This document shows positions 9,051-17,350 of a stretch of DNA of 64,000 nucleotides, in pieces. The notes beneath the pieces are model-generated. The model saw nothing but the letters and a program-made list of their open reading frames with translations, did not search any database and had not been told where the DNA came from. The DNA is taken from positions 270,835-334,834 of the forward strand of contig CAYOMD010000001.1 of NCBI GenBank assembly GCA_964404985.1, written 5' to 3'. A program made the translations under genes and the position numbers. Each line of letters begins with the position of its first letter. Position 1 is the stretch's first letter. Origin of the DNA: Hankyongella sp964404985 (GTDB lineage: Bacteria; Pseudomonadota; Alphaproteobacteria; Sphingomonadales; Sphingomonadaceae).

Positions 9051-9335
9051 TTAAGAGTCAACTCGTTGCTGTTCGTGGTGCCGGATCACCTCTGTGATGA
9101 TGAAACGCAAAAACTTCTCGGAAAACTCGGGATCGAGCTTTGCACCGGCTGCAAGTGTCCGCAGTCGCTCGATCTGGCGGGCCTCACGCTCGATATCGGC
9201 TGCAGGCAGGCCCTGCCTGGCCTTATATGCGCCCACCGCCTGCGTGACCTTGAACCGCTCAGCAAGCATGTAAATCAGGGCCGCATCGATGTTGTCGATG
9301 CTGTCACGGTAGGCAGCAAGCACGGTGTCGGTCAT
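9051..9335 (-). CDS. Chorismate mutase, AroQ class, stand-alone
   Basis: Converts chorismate to prephenate for phenylalanine and tyrosine synthesis. The 94 residues form the three-helix AroQ fold. Seen: YRDSIDNIDAALIYMLAERF (helix 1 with the catalytic Arg and the D-x-L-L-type face), VGAYKARQGLPAADIEREA (Lys-Ala-Arg of the active site and the following Asp-x-x-Arg-Glu) and FLRFIITEVIRHHE (helix 3). GGAG seven bases upstream supports the ATG at 9335; a TTG at 9338 is also in frame. Prephenate dehydrogenase and a HisC-type aminotransferase that could act after it are about 18 kb away. Confidence 0.9.
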   Translation of the reverse strand: MTDTVLAAYRDSIDNIDAALIYMLAERFKVTQAVGAYKARQGLPAADIEREARQIERLRTLAAGAKLDPEFSEKFLRFIITEVIRHHEQQRVDS

Positions 9336-9453
9336 CAAGGCGCTCCATAGCTTTGATGTCGTTTAGCTGACACCGCCTCGTGAATAACGTCTAGTCCGTG
9401 ACAGGATATCGTAGCAAGTGTCCTTAGCAAACGGATTGCTTCTTGTGTCCCAG

Positions 9454-9674
9454 CAGGCTGCTGAAAAACCCTGATAGCTGCACGCTAGCGCAGCTTTCTC
9501 TCCCTTCCCCCGTGAGCGGGGGAAGGGTGCCCGCAGGGCGGGTTGGGGGCATGTGTGCACCAATAACAACGCATTTTTACCCACCCCGGCCCTTCGGGCC
9601 ACCCCTCCCTCACAGGCGAAGGAGGGGAGACTATGTGCCAATATCCACTCGCTCTGGAGTTTTTCAGCAGCTTG
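9454..9674. repeat. MITE-like repeat, copy A, in a 450-base gene-free gap
   Basis: The gap 9336-9788 has no gene; most of it is this element. It begins CAGGCTGCTGAAAAAC and ends in the inverted form GTTTTTCAGCAGCTTG, so it has terminal inverted repeats of about 17 bases. Inside are two hairpins, CCCTTCCCCC/GGGGGAAGGG near 9511 and GGCCC/GGGCC near 9590, and a third arm CCCCTCC/GGAGGGG. A second full copy lies at 48943-49161 in the opposite orientation. It encodes no protein of note. A transposase-free mobile element moved in trans is the simplest reading. Confidence 0.8.
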
Positions 9675-9788
9675 CTTGAGGGAGATAGCGCTTCGGGGCA
9701 AATGCCGCGCGACTAATTGACCGTGCAACAGATAGCAGCTTGCACAGTTCAGGCGCGCATTCCTATAGGGAAATCATGGAGACACGCT

Positions 9789-10808
9789 ATGGACGCTGAC
9801 GTCCACACCCTGAAAGTCAAACGCCCGAGCACACCCTCCGTCGCCAAGCTGCATACGCTGGTCGCTGGCGATATGAATGCGGTCAATCAGACCATAATCG
9901 AGCGCATGCAAAGCCCGGTCCTGCTCATCCCGGAACTCGCAGGGCACCTGATTGCCTCTGGCGGCAAGCGACTGCGGCCGATGCTGACCCTGGGGAGTGC
10001 CCGTCTCCTGAGTTATGGCGGGACACGCCAATATAGCCTGGCGGCCTGCGTTGAGTTCATTCACACCGCGACGTTGCTGCACGACGATGTGGTCGATGGG
10101 TCCGACCTTCGCCGTGGCCAGCAGACGGCCAACATCATCTGGGGCAACAAGGCCACTGTGCTGGTGGGTGATTTCCTGTTTGCCCGCGCGTTCGAGCTGA
10201 TGGTGGAGGATGGGTCGCTGCGGGTCCTGCGCATCCTCAGCCGGGCAGCGGCGACAATAGCTCAAGGTGAGGTCGACCAGTTGACCACCACTGGCAACCT
10301 CGAGACGACCGAGGATCGCTACCTGGAGGTGATCATCGGCAAGACGGCAGTGTTGTTCGCAGCGGCCTGCCAGGTCGCTGCTGTAATTGCCGAACGGGAT
10401 GACTCGACTGAGTCGGCGCTCGAGTCATATGGCCGTAATCTCGGCATCGCGTTCCAGCTTGTCGATGATGCAATTGATTATGCCTCCTCTGCGGACGTTA
10501 TGGGCAAATCTGCGGGGGATGACTTCCGCGAGGGCAAGCTGACATTGCCAGTCATCCTCGCCTATGCACGCGGAAATGAGGACGAGCGCGCCTTCTGGCG
10601 CCGCACTCTGGCCACCATGGACCGCAAGCCCGGCGATTTTGAGCAGGCGGTCGCGATCATGGCCCGTCGCCAGGCTGTGACCGACACCTTGAAGCGGGCG
10701 CATCTCTACGGCGAACGCGCAATCGATGCGCTGGCCGGCTTCCCGGACAGTGCGGCCAAGGCGGCGCTGATCGAGGCGGCAGACTTCACCGTGCAACGCG
10801 CTTACTGA
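9789..10808 (+). CDS. ispB: Polyprenyl (octaprenyl/decaprenyl-type) diphosphate synthase
   Basis: Trans-prenyltransferase that builds the ubiquinone side chain from isopentenyl diphosphate; the chain length cannot be read from sequence. Seen in 339 residues: GGKRLRPML (IPP-binding), LLHDDVVDGSDLRRG (first Asp-rich motif, DDxxD), GDFLFARAFEL, and the second Asp-rich motif VDDAIDY with the nearby GKSAGDDFREGKLTLPVI. The frame is open further upstream, but GGAGA at 9778-9782 sits six bases before the ATG at 9789, and homology starts just after. It lies 3 bases before hrpB, so the two may be co-transcribed. Confidence 0.93.
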   Translation: MDADVHTLKVKRPSTPSVAKLHTLVAGDMNAVNQTIIERMQSPVLLIPELAGHLIASGGKRLRPMLTLGSARLLSYGGTRQYSLAACVEFIHTATLLHDDVVDGSDLRRGQQTANIIWGNKATVLVGDFLFARAFELMVEDGSLRVLRILSRAAATIAQGEVDQLTTTGNLETTEDRYLEVIIGKTAVLFAAACQVAAVIAERDDSTESALESYGRNLGIAFQLVDDAIDYASSADVMGKSAGDDFREGKLTLPVILAYARGNEDERAFWRRTLATMDRKPGDFEQAVAIMARRQAVTDTLKRAHLYGERAIDALAGFPDSAAKAALIEAADFTVQRAY

Positions 10809-10811
10809 TCC

Positions 10812-13235
10812 ATGGCCGACCTTCCGGTCGAGGCGGTTCTGCCGCAACTGCGCGCCGCACTGGAAATCAGTAGCAACGCCGTTCTGGTTGCCCCTCCCGG
10901 CGCCGGCAAGACCACGCGCGTCCCGCTTGCGCTGCTGGATGCCCCTTGGGTGCACGGCCGAAAATTGATCGTGCTGAGCCCGCGACGGCTGGCAGCGAGA
11001 GCCGCGGCCGAGCGCATGGCCTCGACCCTGGGCGAGCAGGTCGGGGAGACGGTTGGCTACCGGGTGCGTATGGAACAGCGTATCTCCGCCCAGACCCGCA
11101 TCGAGGTGGTGACCGAGGGGGTGTTTACCCGCCGCATCCAGTCCGACCCGGAGCTTGGTGATGTTGCCGCCGTGCTGTTCGATGAAGCGCACGAACGCTC
11201 ACTGGAGGCTGACCTCGGGCTGGCGCTGGCGCTCGATACGCAAGGCGCATTGCGCCCGGATTTGCGGCTGCTGCCGATGTCGGCGACTCTGGATGGTGCG
11301 AAGGTTGCAGCACTTCTGGGCAATGCGCAGGTGATCGAATCTCAGGGGCGCATGTATCCGGTCGAGACGCGGTACCGGCCCCGCGCCGCCGAGGCCAGGC
11401 TGGAGGATGCTGTGGCCGGGGCCGTGCTGGCAGCGCTACGGGAGGAGCCGGGCAGCCAGCTAGTATTCCTGCCAGGGGCTGGCGAGATTGCCCGCACAGC
11501 CGAGCGTTTGGCACCCAAACTGGAGGCCATGGGCGTGGCGCTCTATCCGCTGCATGGGTCGCTGGAGCCGGCCGAGCAGCGCGCGGCCATCGCCCCCGGA
11601 CCGCGCAAAGTGGTGCTCGCCACCTCGATTGCCGAGACCAGCCTGACGATCGACGGCGTGCGCGTCGTGATCGACTGCGGCCTGGCGCGTCGCCCGCGCT
11701 ACGATCCGGCACTTGGGCTGACCCACCTTGTGACCGAGCGGGTGTCGCAAGCCGCCGCCGACCAGCGGCGGGGCCGGGCCGGGCGTCTGGAGCCGGGGGT
11801 GTGCATCCGGCTGTGGGGGGAGGGGCAGACCCGAGCGCTGCCCGCGTTCGATCCGCCGGAGATTCGCGAGGCGGATTTGTCCGGCCTGCTGCTCGATCTG
11901 GCGGTGTGGGGCGTGCGCGATCCGCTGAGCCTCAAGTGGCAGGACCCGCCGCCGGCACCGGCTTTAGCCGAGGCGCGCAGCCTGCTTGAGGCGCTGGGTG
12001 CGCTGGAGCCTGATGGCACTGCAACCGCCCACGGCCGCAAACTCGCCGAGCTGCCGCTGCCGCCACGCCTGGCGCATATGCTGGCAGCGGCTGGGGATGA
12101 CGCACCTCTGGCCGCCCGGATCGCCATGATCCTGACCGAGCGGGGACTTGGCGGGCGCGACAGCGATCTACGCCAGCGCCTGCGCATGATCGAGCGGGAT
12201 CGCAGCCCGCGTGTGCAGCAAGCCCTGCGGCTGGCAGCGCGCTGGGCCGAACTGGCCGGTGGTGGTGCTACCCCCGATCCGGAAGATGCCGGGCGTGTCC
12301 TGGCGCTGGCGTATCCGGAGCGGATCGCGCGACAGCGCGGGGCCGGGCGCTGTGACTACCTAATGGCGAGCGGGCGCGCCGCCGGCCTGGACGTTGCCGA
12401 TCCCCTGGCGCGTGAGCCCTGGTTGGCCGTCGCCGAGGTCGCCGGGCGCGCCGACCGGTCCAGCATCCTGCTCGCCGCACCCGTCACGGTGGCAGACGAT
12501 GATCCGCGGATCACCGAGCAGCAGGACGTGGCGCTGGATACGCGCACCGGCAGTGTGCGGGCGGTGCTGGTGCGGCGGCTCGGGGCGATCACGCTGGCCG
12601 AGAAACCGGTGGTCAACCCCGACGCGGCGCTGGTCGCGCACGCGATGGTCGCGGGGCTGGCCGGCCCGTCGTTTCATGCCTTGGGGTGGACCGATGGGCT
12701 GATGCGCCTGCGCGCACGGGTCAATTTCCTCCATGTCCGCACTCCGGATCAATGGCCGGACTGGTCCGACGATGCGCTGAAGGCAACCCTGGCGGACTGG
12801 CTGGGTCCGTATCTGGCGGGCGTGCGCCGGCTTGACCAGATCACGCCGGACCTGTTGCGTCAGGCGCTGGAGGGGAGCCTCGACCACAGCCAGCGGCGCG
12901 CGCTGGCCGCATTGGCGCCGGACCGGCTGGAGACCCCGGCGGGCACCAGCCACGCGATCGACTATGCAGCACCCGGCGGCCCGGCTGTCGAGTTGCGGGT
13001 GCAGGAACTCTTCGGCCTGACCGTACACCCGGTGGCAGGCGACCAACCGTTGACTTTGGTGCTGCTGTCTCCGGGTCACAAGCCGATCCAGACTACCAGG
13101 GATTTGCCGGGCTTCTGGCGCGGCTCCTGGGCCGCGGTGAAGACCGATATGAAGGGTCGTTATCCCAAGCATCTCTGGCCGGACGACCCAGCGGCGGCCA
13201 CGGCGACCACCCGCGCCAAGCCGCGGGGAACATGA
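10812..13235 (+). CDS. hrpB: ATP-dependent RNA helicase HrpB
   Basis: DEAH-box helicase of the HrpB family (807 aa, the usual length). Seen: the P-loop APPGAGKTTRVPLALL near the N-terminus, LSPRRLAARAAAERM, the Walker B box FDEAHERSLEADL, MSATLDG, and in the second RecA domain LVFLPGAGEI, ATSIAETSLTIDGV and QRRGRAGRLEPG. The ratchet domain and the HrpB C-terminal domain follow (LPGFWRGSWAAVKTDMKGRYPKHLWPDDP in two parts near the end). The cellular RNA substrate of HrpB is unclear in most bacteria. It begins 3 bases after the prenyl synthase stop; a strong hairpin follows at 13250. Confidence 0.95.
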   Translation: MADLPVEAVLPQLRAALEISSNAVLVAPPGAGKTTRVPLALLDAPWVHGRKLIVLSPRRLAARAAAERMASTLGEQVGETVGYRVRMEQRISAQTRIEVVTEGVFTRRIQSDPELGDVAAVLFDEAHERSLEADLGLALALDTQGALRPDLRLLPMSATLDGAKVAALLGNAQVIESQGRMYPVETRYRPRAAEARLEDAVAGAVLAALREEPGSQLVFLPGAGEIARTAERLAPKLEAMGVALYPLHGSLEPAEQRAAIAPGPRKVVLATSIAETSLTIDGVRVVIDCGLARRPRYDPALGLTHLVTERVSQAAADQRRGRAGRLEPGVCIRLWGEGQTRALPAFDPPEIREADLSGLLLDLAVWGVRDPLSLKWQDPPPAPALAEARSLLEALGALEPDGTATAHGRKLAELPLPPRLAHMLAAAGDDAPLAARIAMILTERGLGGRDSDLRQRLRMIERDRSPRVQQALRLAARWAELAGGGATPDPEDAGRVLALAYPERIARQRGAGRCDYLMASGRAAGLDVADPLAREPWLAVAEVAGRADRSSILLAAPVTVADDDPRITEQQDVALDTRTGSVRAVLVRRLGAITLAEKPVVNPDAALVAHAMVAGLAGPSFHALGWTDGLMRLRARVNFLHVRTPDQWPDWSDDALKATLADWLGPYLAGVRRLDQITPDLLRQALEGSLDHSQRRALAALAPDRLETPAGTSHAIDYAAPGGPAVELRVQELFGLTVHPVAGDQPLTLVLLSPGHKPIQTTRDLPGFWRGSWAAVKTDMKGRYPKHLWPDDPAAATATTRAKPRGT

Positions 13236-13243
13236 GAGACCTG

Positions 13244-13279
13244 AAAAAAAGCCGCCCGGATGCTCTCTCCCGGGCGGCT
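13244..13279 (-). terminator. Intrinsic terminator for the cytochrome c operon
   Basis: A perfect 10-bp stem AGCCGCCCGG/CCGGGCGGCT (13250-13259 with 13270-13279) with a 10-base loop. On the minus strand it is followed by seven T residues, so it is a textbook terminator for the leftward operon. It may also stop hrpB, though the plus-strand T-run is poor. Confidence 0.9.
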
Positions 13280-13311
13280 CTTCTGTAGGCGCAGCTTGTA
13301 TCGAGCTGCCG

Positions 13312-13713
13312 CTATTTCGGAGCAGTCATTTTTCCTGAGCTGTTCGCGACCAGATAGGCGATGATGTCCTTGCGATCTTTGGCATCGGCCACCCGGAAGC
13401 CCATGGTCGTCCCGGGCACCAGCTTGGCGGGTGCCGCCAACCAGGAATCCAGGAGTGCCTCGTCCCAGATGAAGGATTTGGCGGCCAGGGCCTTGCTGTA
13501 GCGATAGCCGGCAACCGTCGCGACCTTGCGCCCGACGACACCGCGGTGCAATGGCCCGATCCGGTTTTTATCGAGCGAGTGACAGCCTCCACAGCGTGCT
13601 TCGTAGAGCTTTTCGCCATGCTGGCTGTCCTGGGCATTTGCAGCAGAAGTATGGGCAAGAACACCCATGACCAAGCAAATTCCCACCAGGGTTGGAGAGA
13701 GATTATGCGCCAA
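13312..13713 (-). CDS. Small soluble c-type cytochrome
   Basis: Periplasmic electron carrier of 133 aa with one covalently bound haem. Seen: a Sec signal peptide (LVGICLVMGVLAHTSAANA, cut near residue 28), the haem-binding motif CGGCH, the segment KNRIGPLHRGVVGRK found after the haem motif in class I cytochrome c, and a Met axial ligand candidate in GTTMGFRVADAKDR, followed by the C-terminal helix RKDIIAYLV. The start is a TTG at 13713 inside the end of the ferritin-like gene, with GAGGGG eight bases upstream; no ATG fits a signal peptide. It is the last gene of the sigma-ferritin-cytochrome operon and is followed by a strong terminator. Confidence 0.88.
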   Translation of the reverse strand: MAHNLSPTLVGICLVMGVLAHTSAANAQDSQHGEKLYEARCGGCHSLDKNRIGPLHRGVVGRKVATVAGYRYSKALAAKSFIWDEALLDSWLAAPAKLVPGTTMGFRVADAKDRKDIIAYLVANSSGKMTAPK

Positions 13714-14275
13714 AGATCAACCCCTCGGCCGGAATCGGCTCACCCAGAGCATTGGCGAGTACCGCCACGTGATAGGCTTCGTCACCGGCCATACGTGCCG
13801 CCAGGTAATAGCGCTCCGGCGAGGTGAGGACGGGAATGAGCCCCAGATAGGCGTTCGTAGCACCGCGCTCCAGCTTCAGGGCAAGACGCAGGACGTCTTC
13901 CTGGCTTTTCAGCGACGCAGCATCGAGATCGGCGGCATATTCGCTGTCCGGCTTGGCCTCAGGCGGTGTACCGCCAAGCGTACGGACGGCCTTGATCATC
14001 TCATCCCGGTGGCGCTGGTGGTGGCTGCGGAACGTTACCCCGACCTGCAGCACTGCCGGCTGCAGCAGGCCACTACCAGCCCCAAGGGTGTAGGCCGCGA
14101 TGCCTTCATGCTCCAGCGCGATCGCCGTATTGAGCACGCCGATGTCGTTTTGCGCATTCCCGCCCTTCTTCGCAGCGGCCATGGCCGGCATGCCAAAAGC
14201 CAGCGAGAGGCCAGCAGCGGACAGAACAGCGCCGCCGAACAGTTTTCGGCGATTCAGGATAAGCGTATCACTCAT
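13703..14275 (-). CDS. Tat-exported ferritin-like domain protein
   Basis: 190 aa. The N-terminus NRRKLFGGAVLSAAGLSLAFG is a twin-arginine-type signal ending near AMA, so the protein is probably folded before export. The rest is a four-helix ferritin-like domain (Ferritin_2 type, PF13668 family from memory): EHEGIAAYTLGAG, HHQRHRDEMIKAV, LKLERGATNAYLGLI and AGDEAYHVAVLANAL supply Glu, His and Asp residues placed as di-iron ligands. The function of this family is unknown; redox or oxidative-stress roles are guessed. The frame extends upstream, but AGGAG seven bases before the ATG at 14275 decides the start. It overlaps the sigma factor end by 8 bases and the cytochrome start by 11, so all three are translationally coupled. 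Confidence 0.85.
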   Translation of the reverse strand: MSDTLILNRRKLFGGAVLSAAGLSLAFGMPAMAAAKKGGNAQNDIGVLNTAIALEHEGIAAYTLGAGSGLLQPAVLQVGVTFRSHHQRHRDEMIKAVRTLGGTPPEAKPDSEYAADLDAASLKSQEDVLRLALKLERGATNAYLGLIPVLTSPERYYLAARMAGDEAYHVAVLANALGEPIPAEGLIFGA

Positions 14276-14999
14276 TTTCAGTCTCCTGGTTATTGCGGTA
14301 AGCGTTGGGGGTTGATGAAAACATCCGGGCCAGGATGGCCTGCGTAAGGCGCGCGCATTGGTCGCCGCCAAAGTTCAGGGTTTCATCCAGTACAGGCCTG
14401 AACTCCGGCGTGAGGATATCCTGCAGGCGCTGGCGCGCGCGCAGGTGACGGGACTTGACAGCAGCGTGTGAGAGCCCAAGCACTTCAGCGGTTTCCGTGA
14501 TACTCAGTCCGTTGACTTCGCGCAGAACGAACACAGGCCGCAATGTGTCGTTGAGTTTGGCAACCGCATTCTCGAGTTGGCGGGCAAGATGGCGGTGCTC
14601 GAGCACTTCGTCCGGAGTTTGATAGCTGATCGGCGCATTCTCGCGCTGGATATTGGGATCACACAGGTCACTGATGCCCTCTTTTGCCAGCAAGCGTGCC
14701 CGTCTGGCGGCATTCCGCCGGCGCTCCAGAGCTTCGTTTATGACGATCCGGGTGATCCAGGTGGAATAGCTTGAAACACCGTTGAAGCGCGCTTCAGTGG
14801 TAAATGCCTTGGTGTAGGCATCCTGAACCGCTTCCTCGGCATCGTGATAGGATTTGAGTATGGACCATGCGGTACGCAGGAGCTGCTGGTTGTAGCGACG
14901 TGTGAGTTCTGCGACAGCACGACTATCACGTACATGCACGAGGGCATCAAGCTCGACGTCTGGCAATGCTGAGTAGTCTGACGCTGGTTCTGCGCGCAC
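14268..14999 (-). CDS. ECF-type RNA polymerase sigma factor
   Basis: 243 aa. Region 2 is seen in RRYNQQLLRTAWSILKSYHDAEEAVQDAYTKAF and the -10 recognising FNGVSSYSTWITRIV; region 4 in LREVNGLSITETAEVLGLSHAAVKSRHLRAR, the -35 binding helix-turn-helix. A tail of about 55 residues follows, with DQCARLTQAIL, a short Cys-containing C-terminal motif seen in some ECF groups. The start is GTG at 14999 with AGGGGA upstream. No anti-sigma gene is adjacent; the partner genes are the ferritin-like protein and cytochrome c downstream. A candidate ECF promoter lies right in front (15021-15049), which suggests autoregulation. Confidence 0.92.
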   Translation of the reverse strand: MRAEPASDYSALPDVELDALVHVRDSRAVAELTRRYNQQLLRTAWSILKSYHDAEEAVQDAYTKAFTTEARFNGVSSYSTWITRIVINEALERRRNAARRARLLAKEGISDLCDPNIQRENAPISYQTPDEVLEHRHLARQLENAVAKLNDTLRPVFVLREVNGLSITETAEVLGLSHAAVKSRHLRARQRLQDILTPEFRPVLDETLNFGGDQCARLTQAILARMFSSTPNAYRNNQETENE

Positions 15000-15020
15000 A
15001 ATTATGTCCCCTCAGTGGCT

Positions 15021-15049
15021 TAGACGGAAAGCAAGATCGAAAAGTTTCA
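15021..15049 (-). promoter_or_regulatory. Candidate ECF sigma promoter upstream of the sigma factor gene
   Basis: On the minus strand TGAAAC (15049-15044) is followed after 17 bases by CGTCTA (15026-15021). GAAAC-type -35 and CGTC-type -10 elements are usual for ECF sigma factors. The -10 lies 21 bases before the GTG start, leaving room for a short leader with the AGGGGA ribosome site. Assignment is by eye. Confidence 0.5.
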
Positions 15050-15077
15050 TCGTGAATGAAAATTAAAATGCGCGACT

Positions 15078-17273
15078 TTAGCGCTTTGCCCGCTTGAACT
15101 GCTGCTTCTTGCCGTAGCGGGTGGTGCGGGTGCCGGGCTTGCCGCCGGTGGCCCGGGCCTTGACGGGCGCAGACAGCGCCTCGACCGGCAGGCCAAGCTC
15201 GGCGCTCTCCAGCCGGCGGATTTCGTCACGCAGGCGGGCGGCCTCCTCGAATTCCAGGTCGGCGGCGGCGCGTTTCATGCGCCCTTCAAGGTCCGCGATG
15301 GTGGCCTTGAGGTTGTGACCGACGAGGCTTGTCTCTGCCGGATCGCCAAGGTCGACGGTATAGTGATCCCGCTCGGCCGCATGGGCCATCAGATCGCCGA
15401 TTGCCTTTTTCACCGAGGTCGGGGTGATGCCGTGGGCGGTGTTGTAGGCCATTTGCTTGGTGCGCCGGCGATCGGTCTCGGCCAGCGCGCGCTGCATCGA
15501 GCCGGTGATCTTGTCGGCATAGAGGATCACCCGGCCATCGGCGTTGCGGGCAGCCCGGCCAATGGTCTGGATGAGCGAGGTTTCCGAACGCAGGAAGCCT
15601 TCCTTGTCGGCATCCAGAATGGCGACCAGACCGCATTCCGGGATGTCCAGCCCCTCACGCAGCAGGTTGATGCCGATCAGCACGTCAAAAGCCCCGAGCC
15701 GCAGGTCCCGGAGGATTTCGATGCGCTCCAGTGTATCGACGTCCGAGTGCATGTAGCGCACCTTGATCCCCGCCTCGTGCATGTATTCGGTCAGGTCTTC
15801 GGCCATGCGCTTGGTCAGGGTGGTGACCAGCGTGCGGTAGCCAGCCTGTGTGGTGGCGCGTGCCTCGTCGATCAGGTCCGAGACCTGATGCTCGACTGGA
15901 CGGATTTCAACCGGCGGGTCGATAAGGCCGGTCGGACGGATCACCTGTTCGACGAAGACGCCGCCGGTCTGCTCCAGCTCCCACGCGCCGGGGGTGGCTG
16001 ACACATAGACCGTCTGCGGCCGCATGGCATTCCACTCGGCGAACTTGAGCGGTCGATTATCAATGCAGGAGGGCAGGCGGAAGCCGTATTCGGCCAAGGT
16101 CACCTTGCGCTTGTTGTCGCCGCGTTCCATCCCGCCGATCTGCCCGATCATGACATGGCTTTCATCGATGAACAGCAGGGCGTCCTCCGGCAGATACTCA
16201 AACAGGGTCGGCGGTGGCTCACCAGGCAGGCGACCGGTCAGGAAGCGGCTGTAATTCTCCACCCCGGCGCAGGAGCCGGTTGCGGCGATCATCTCCAGAT
16301 CGAAGTTGGTGCGCTGCTCGATCCGCTGCGCCTCCAGCAGCTTGCCGGTCGCACGGAACAGCTTGAGCTGCTCCTGCAGTTCGTGGCGGATCGCGACCAT
16401 CGCCTGCTGCATGGTCGGCCCCGGTGTCACATAGTGCGAATTGGCATAGACCCGCACGAAGTCGTGGGCTGCAATCTTCTCCCCGGTCAGCGGGTCGAAT
16501 TCGGTAATGGCCTCAAGCTCTTCGCCAAAGAAGCTGAAGCGCCACGCTGCATCCTCATAGTGGGCGGGAAACAGCTCGATCGTGTCGCCGCGCACACGGA
16601 ACATGCCGCGCTGGAATGCCTGCTCGTTGCGCTTGTATTGCAGGCTGACCAGCTTGCGGATGAAATCGCGCGGGTCGATGGTATCGCCCTTTTTCACGGT
16701 TAGGGTCATGGCGGCATAGGTCTCGACCGAGCCGATCCCGTAAAGGCAGGAGACCGATGCCACGATAATCACATCGTCGCGCTCCAGCAGCGAGCGGGTG
16801 GCCGCGTGGCGCATCCGGTCGATCTGCTCGTTAACCGAGCTTTCTTTCTCGATGTAGAGGTCGGTACGCGGAACATAGGCTTCCGGCTGGTAATAATCAT
16901 AGTAGCTGACGAAATATTCGACCGCATTATTGGGAAAGAAACTCTTGAACTCGCCGTAAAGCTGGGCCGCCAGGGTCTTGTTCGGGGCCATGATCAGGGC
17001 CGGTCGCTGCAAGTGCTGGATGACCTGCGCCATCGTGTAGGTCTTGCCGGAGCCGGTAACGCCGAGCAGCACCTGGTCGCGCTCGGCTGCGCGTGCCTGC
17101 GTAATCAGTTCGGCGATGGCCGCCGGCTGGTCGCCCGCCGGCTGGAAGTCGCTCACCAGCTCGAAGCGTTTGCCGCCCTCGGTCTTGGCGGGGCGCACGA
17201 CCTGCGGCTTCTGGAACACGCCGCCAGGCGAGGGGATGTCTGCAAGTGTGGTGCGGATAACGGGACTGGACAT
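15078..17273 (-). CDS. uvrB: UvrABC excision nuclease subunit B
   Basis: DNA damage recognition helicase of nucleotide excision repair; it loads with UvrA and is cut in by UvrC. Seen: GVTGSGKTYTMAQV (Walker A), the beta-hairpin region YYDYYQPEAYVPRTD with KESSVNEQIDRMRH, LLFIDESHVMIGQIGGM (Walker B), INLLREGLDIPE, QTIGRAARNADG (motif VI) and a C-terminal UVR domain (LEFEEAARLRDEIRRLE). The frame is open 105 codons further upstream, but that stretch lacks UvrB character; the ATG at 17273 begins the normal N-terminus and gives 731 aa, close to the family length. No SOS box was searched for systematically. Confidence 0.97.
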   Translation of the reverse strand: MSSPVIRTTLADIPSPGGVFQKPQVVRPAKTEGGKRFELVSDFQPAGDQPAAIAELITQARAAERDQVLLGVTGSGKTYTMAQVIQHLQRPALIMAPNKTLAAQLYGEFKSFFPNNAVEYFVSYYDYYQPEAYVPRTDLYIEKESSVNEQIDRMRHAATRSLLERDDVIIVASVSCLYGIGSVETYAAMTLTVKKGDTIDPRDFIRKLVSLQYKRNEQAFQRGMFRVRGDTIELFPAHYEDAAWRFSFFGEELEAITEFDPLTGEKIAAHDFVRVYANSHYVTPGPTMQQAMVAIRHELQEQLKLFRATGKLLEAQRIEQRTNFDLEMIAATGSCAGVENYSRFLTGRLPGEPPPTLFEYLPEDALLFIDESHVMIGQIGGMERGDNKRKVTLAEYGFRLPSCIDNRPLKFAEWNAMRPQTVYVSATPGAWELEQTGGVFVEQVIRPTGLIDPPVEIRPVEHQVSDLIDEARATTQAGYRTLVTTLTKRMAEDLTEYMHEAGIKVRYMHSDVDTLERIEILRDLRLGAFDVLIGINLLREGLDIPECGLVAILDADKEGFLRSETSLIQTIGRAARNADGRVILYADKITGSMQRALAETDRRRTKQMAYNTAHGITPTSVKKAIGDLMAHAAERDHYTVDLGDPAETSLVGHNLKATIADLEGRMKRAAADLEFEEAARLRDEIRRLESAELGLPVEALSAPVKARATGGKPGTRTTRYGKKQQFKRAKR

Positions 17274-17350
17274 GCGCCAACTATGAATGCTGTCCGCCGA
17301 TGCCTCAAGCGTTAGCCTGGCATTAACTGCGATGATGCTAACTCCGGGCC

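Noticed and set aside
9336..9788. Short open frames inside the MITE-like element
   Set aside because: They consist of Pro/Arg/Gly-rich translation of hairpin DNA and differ between the two copies.
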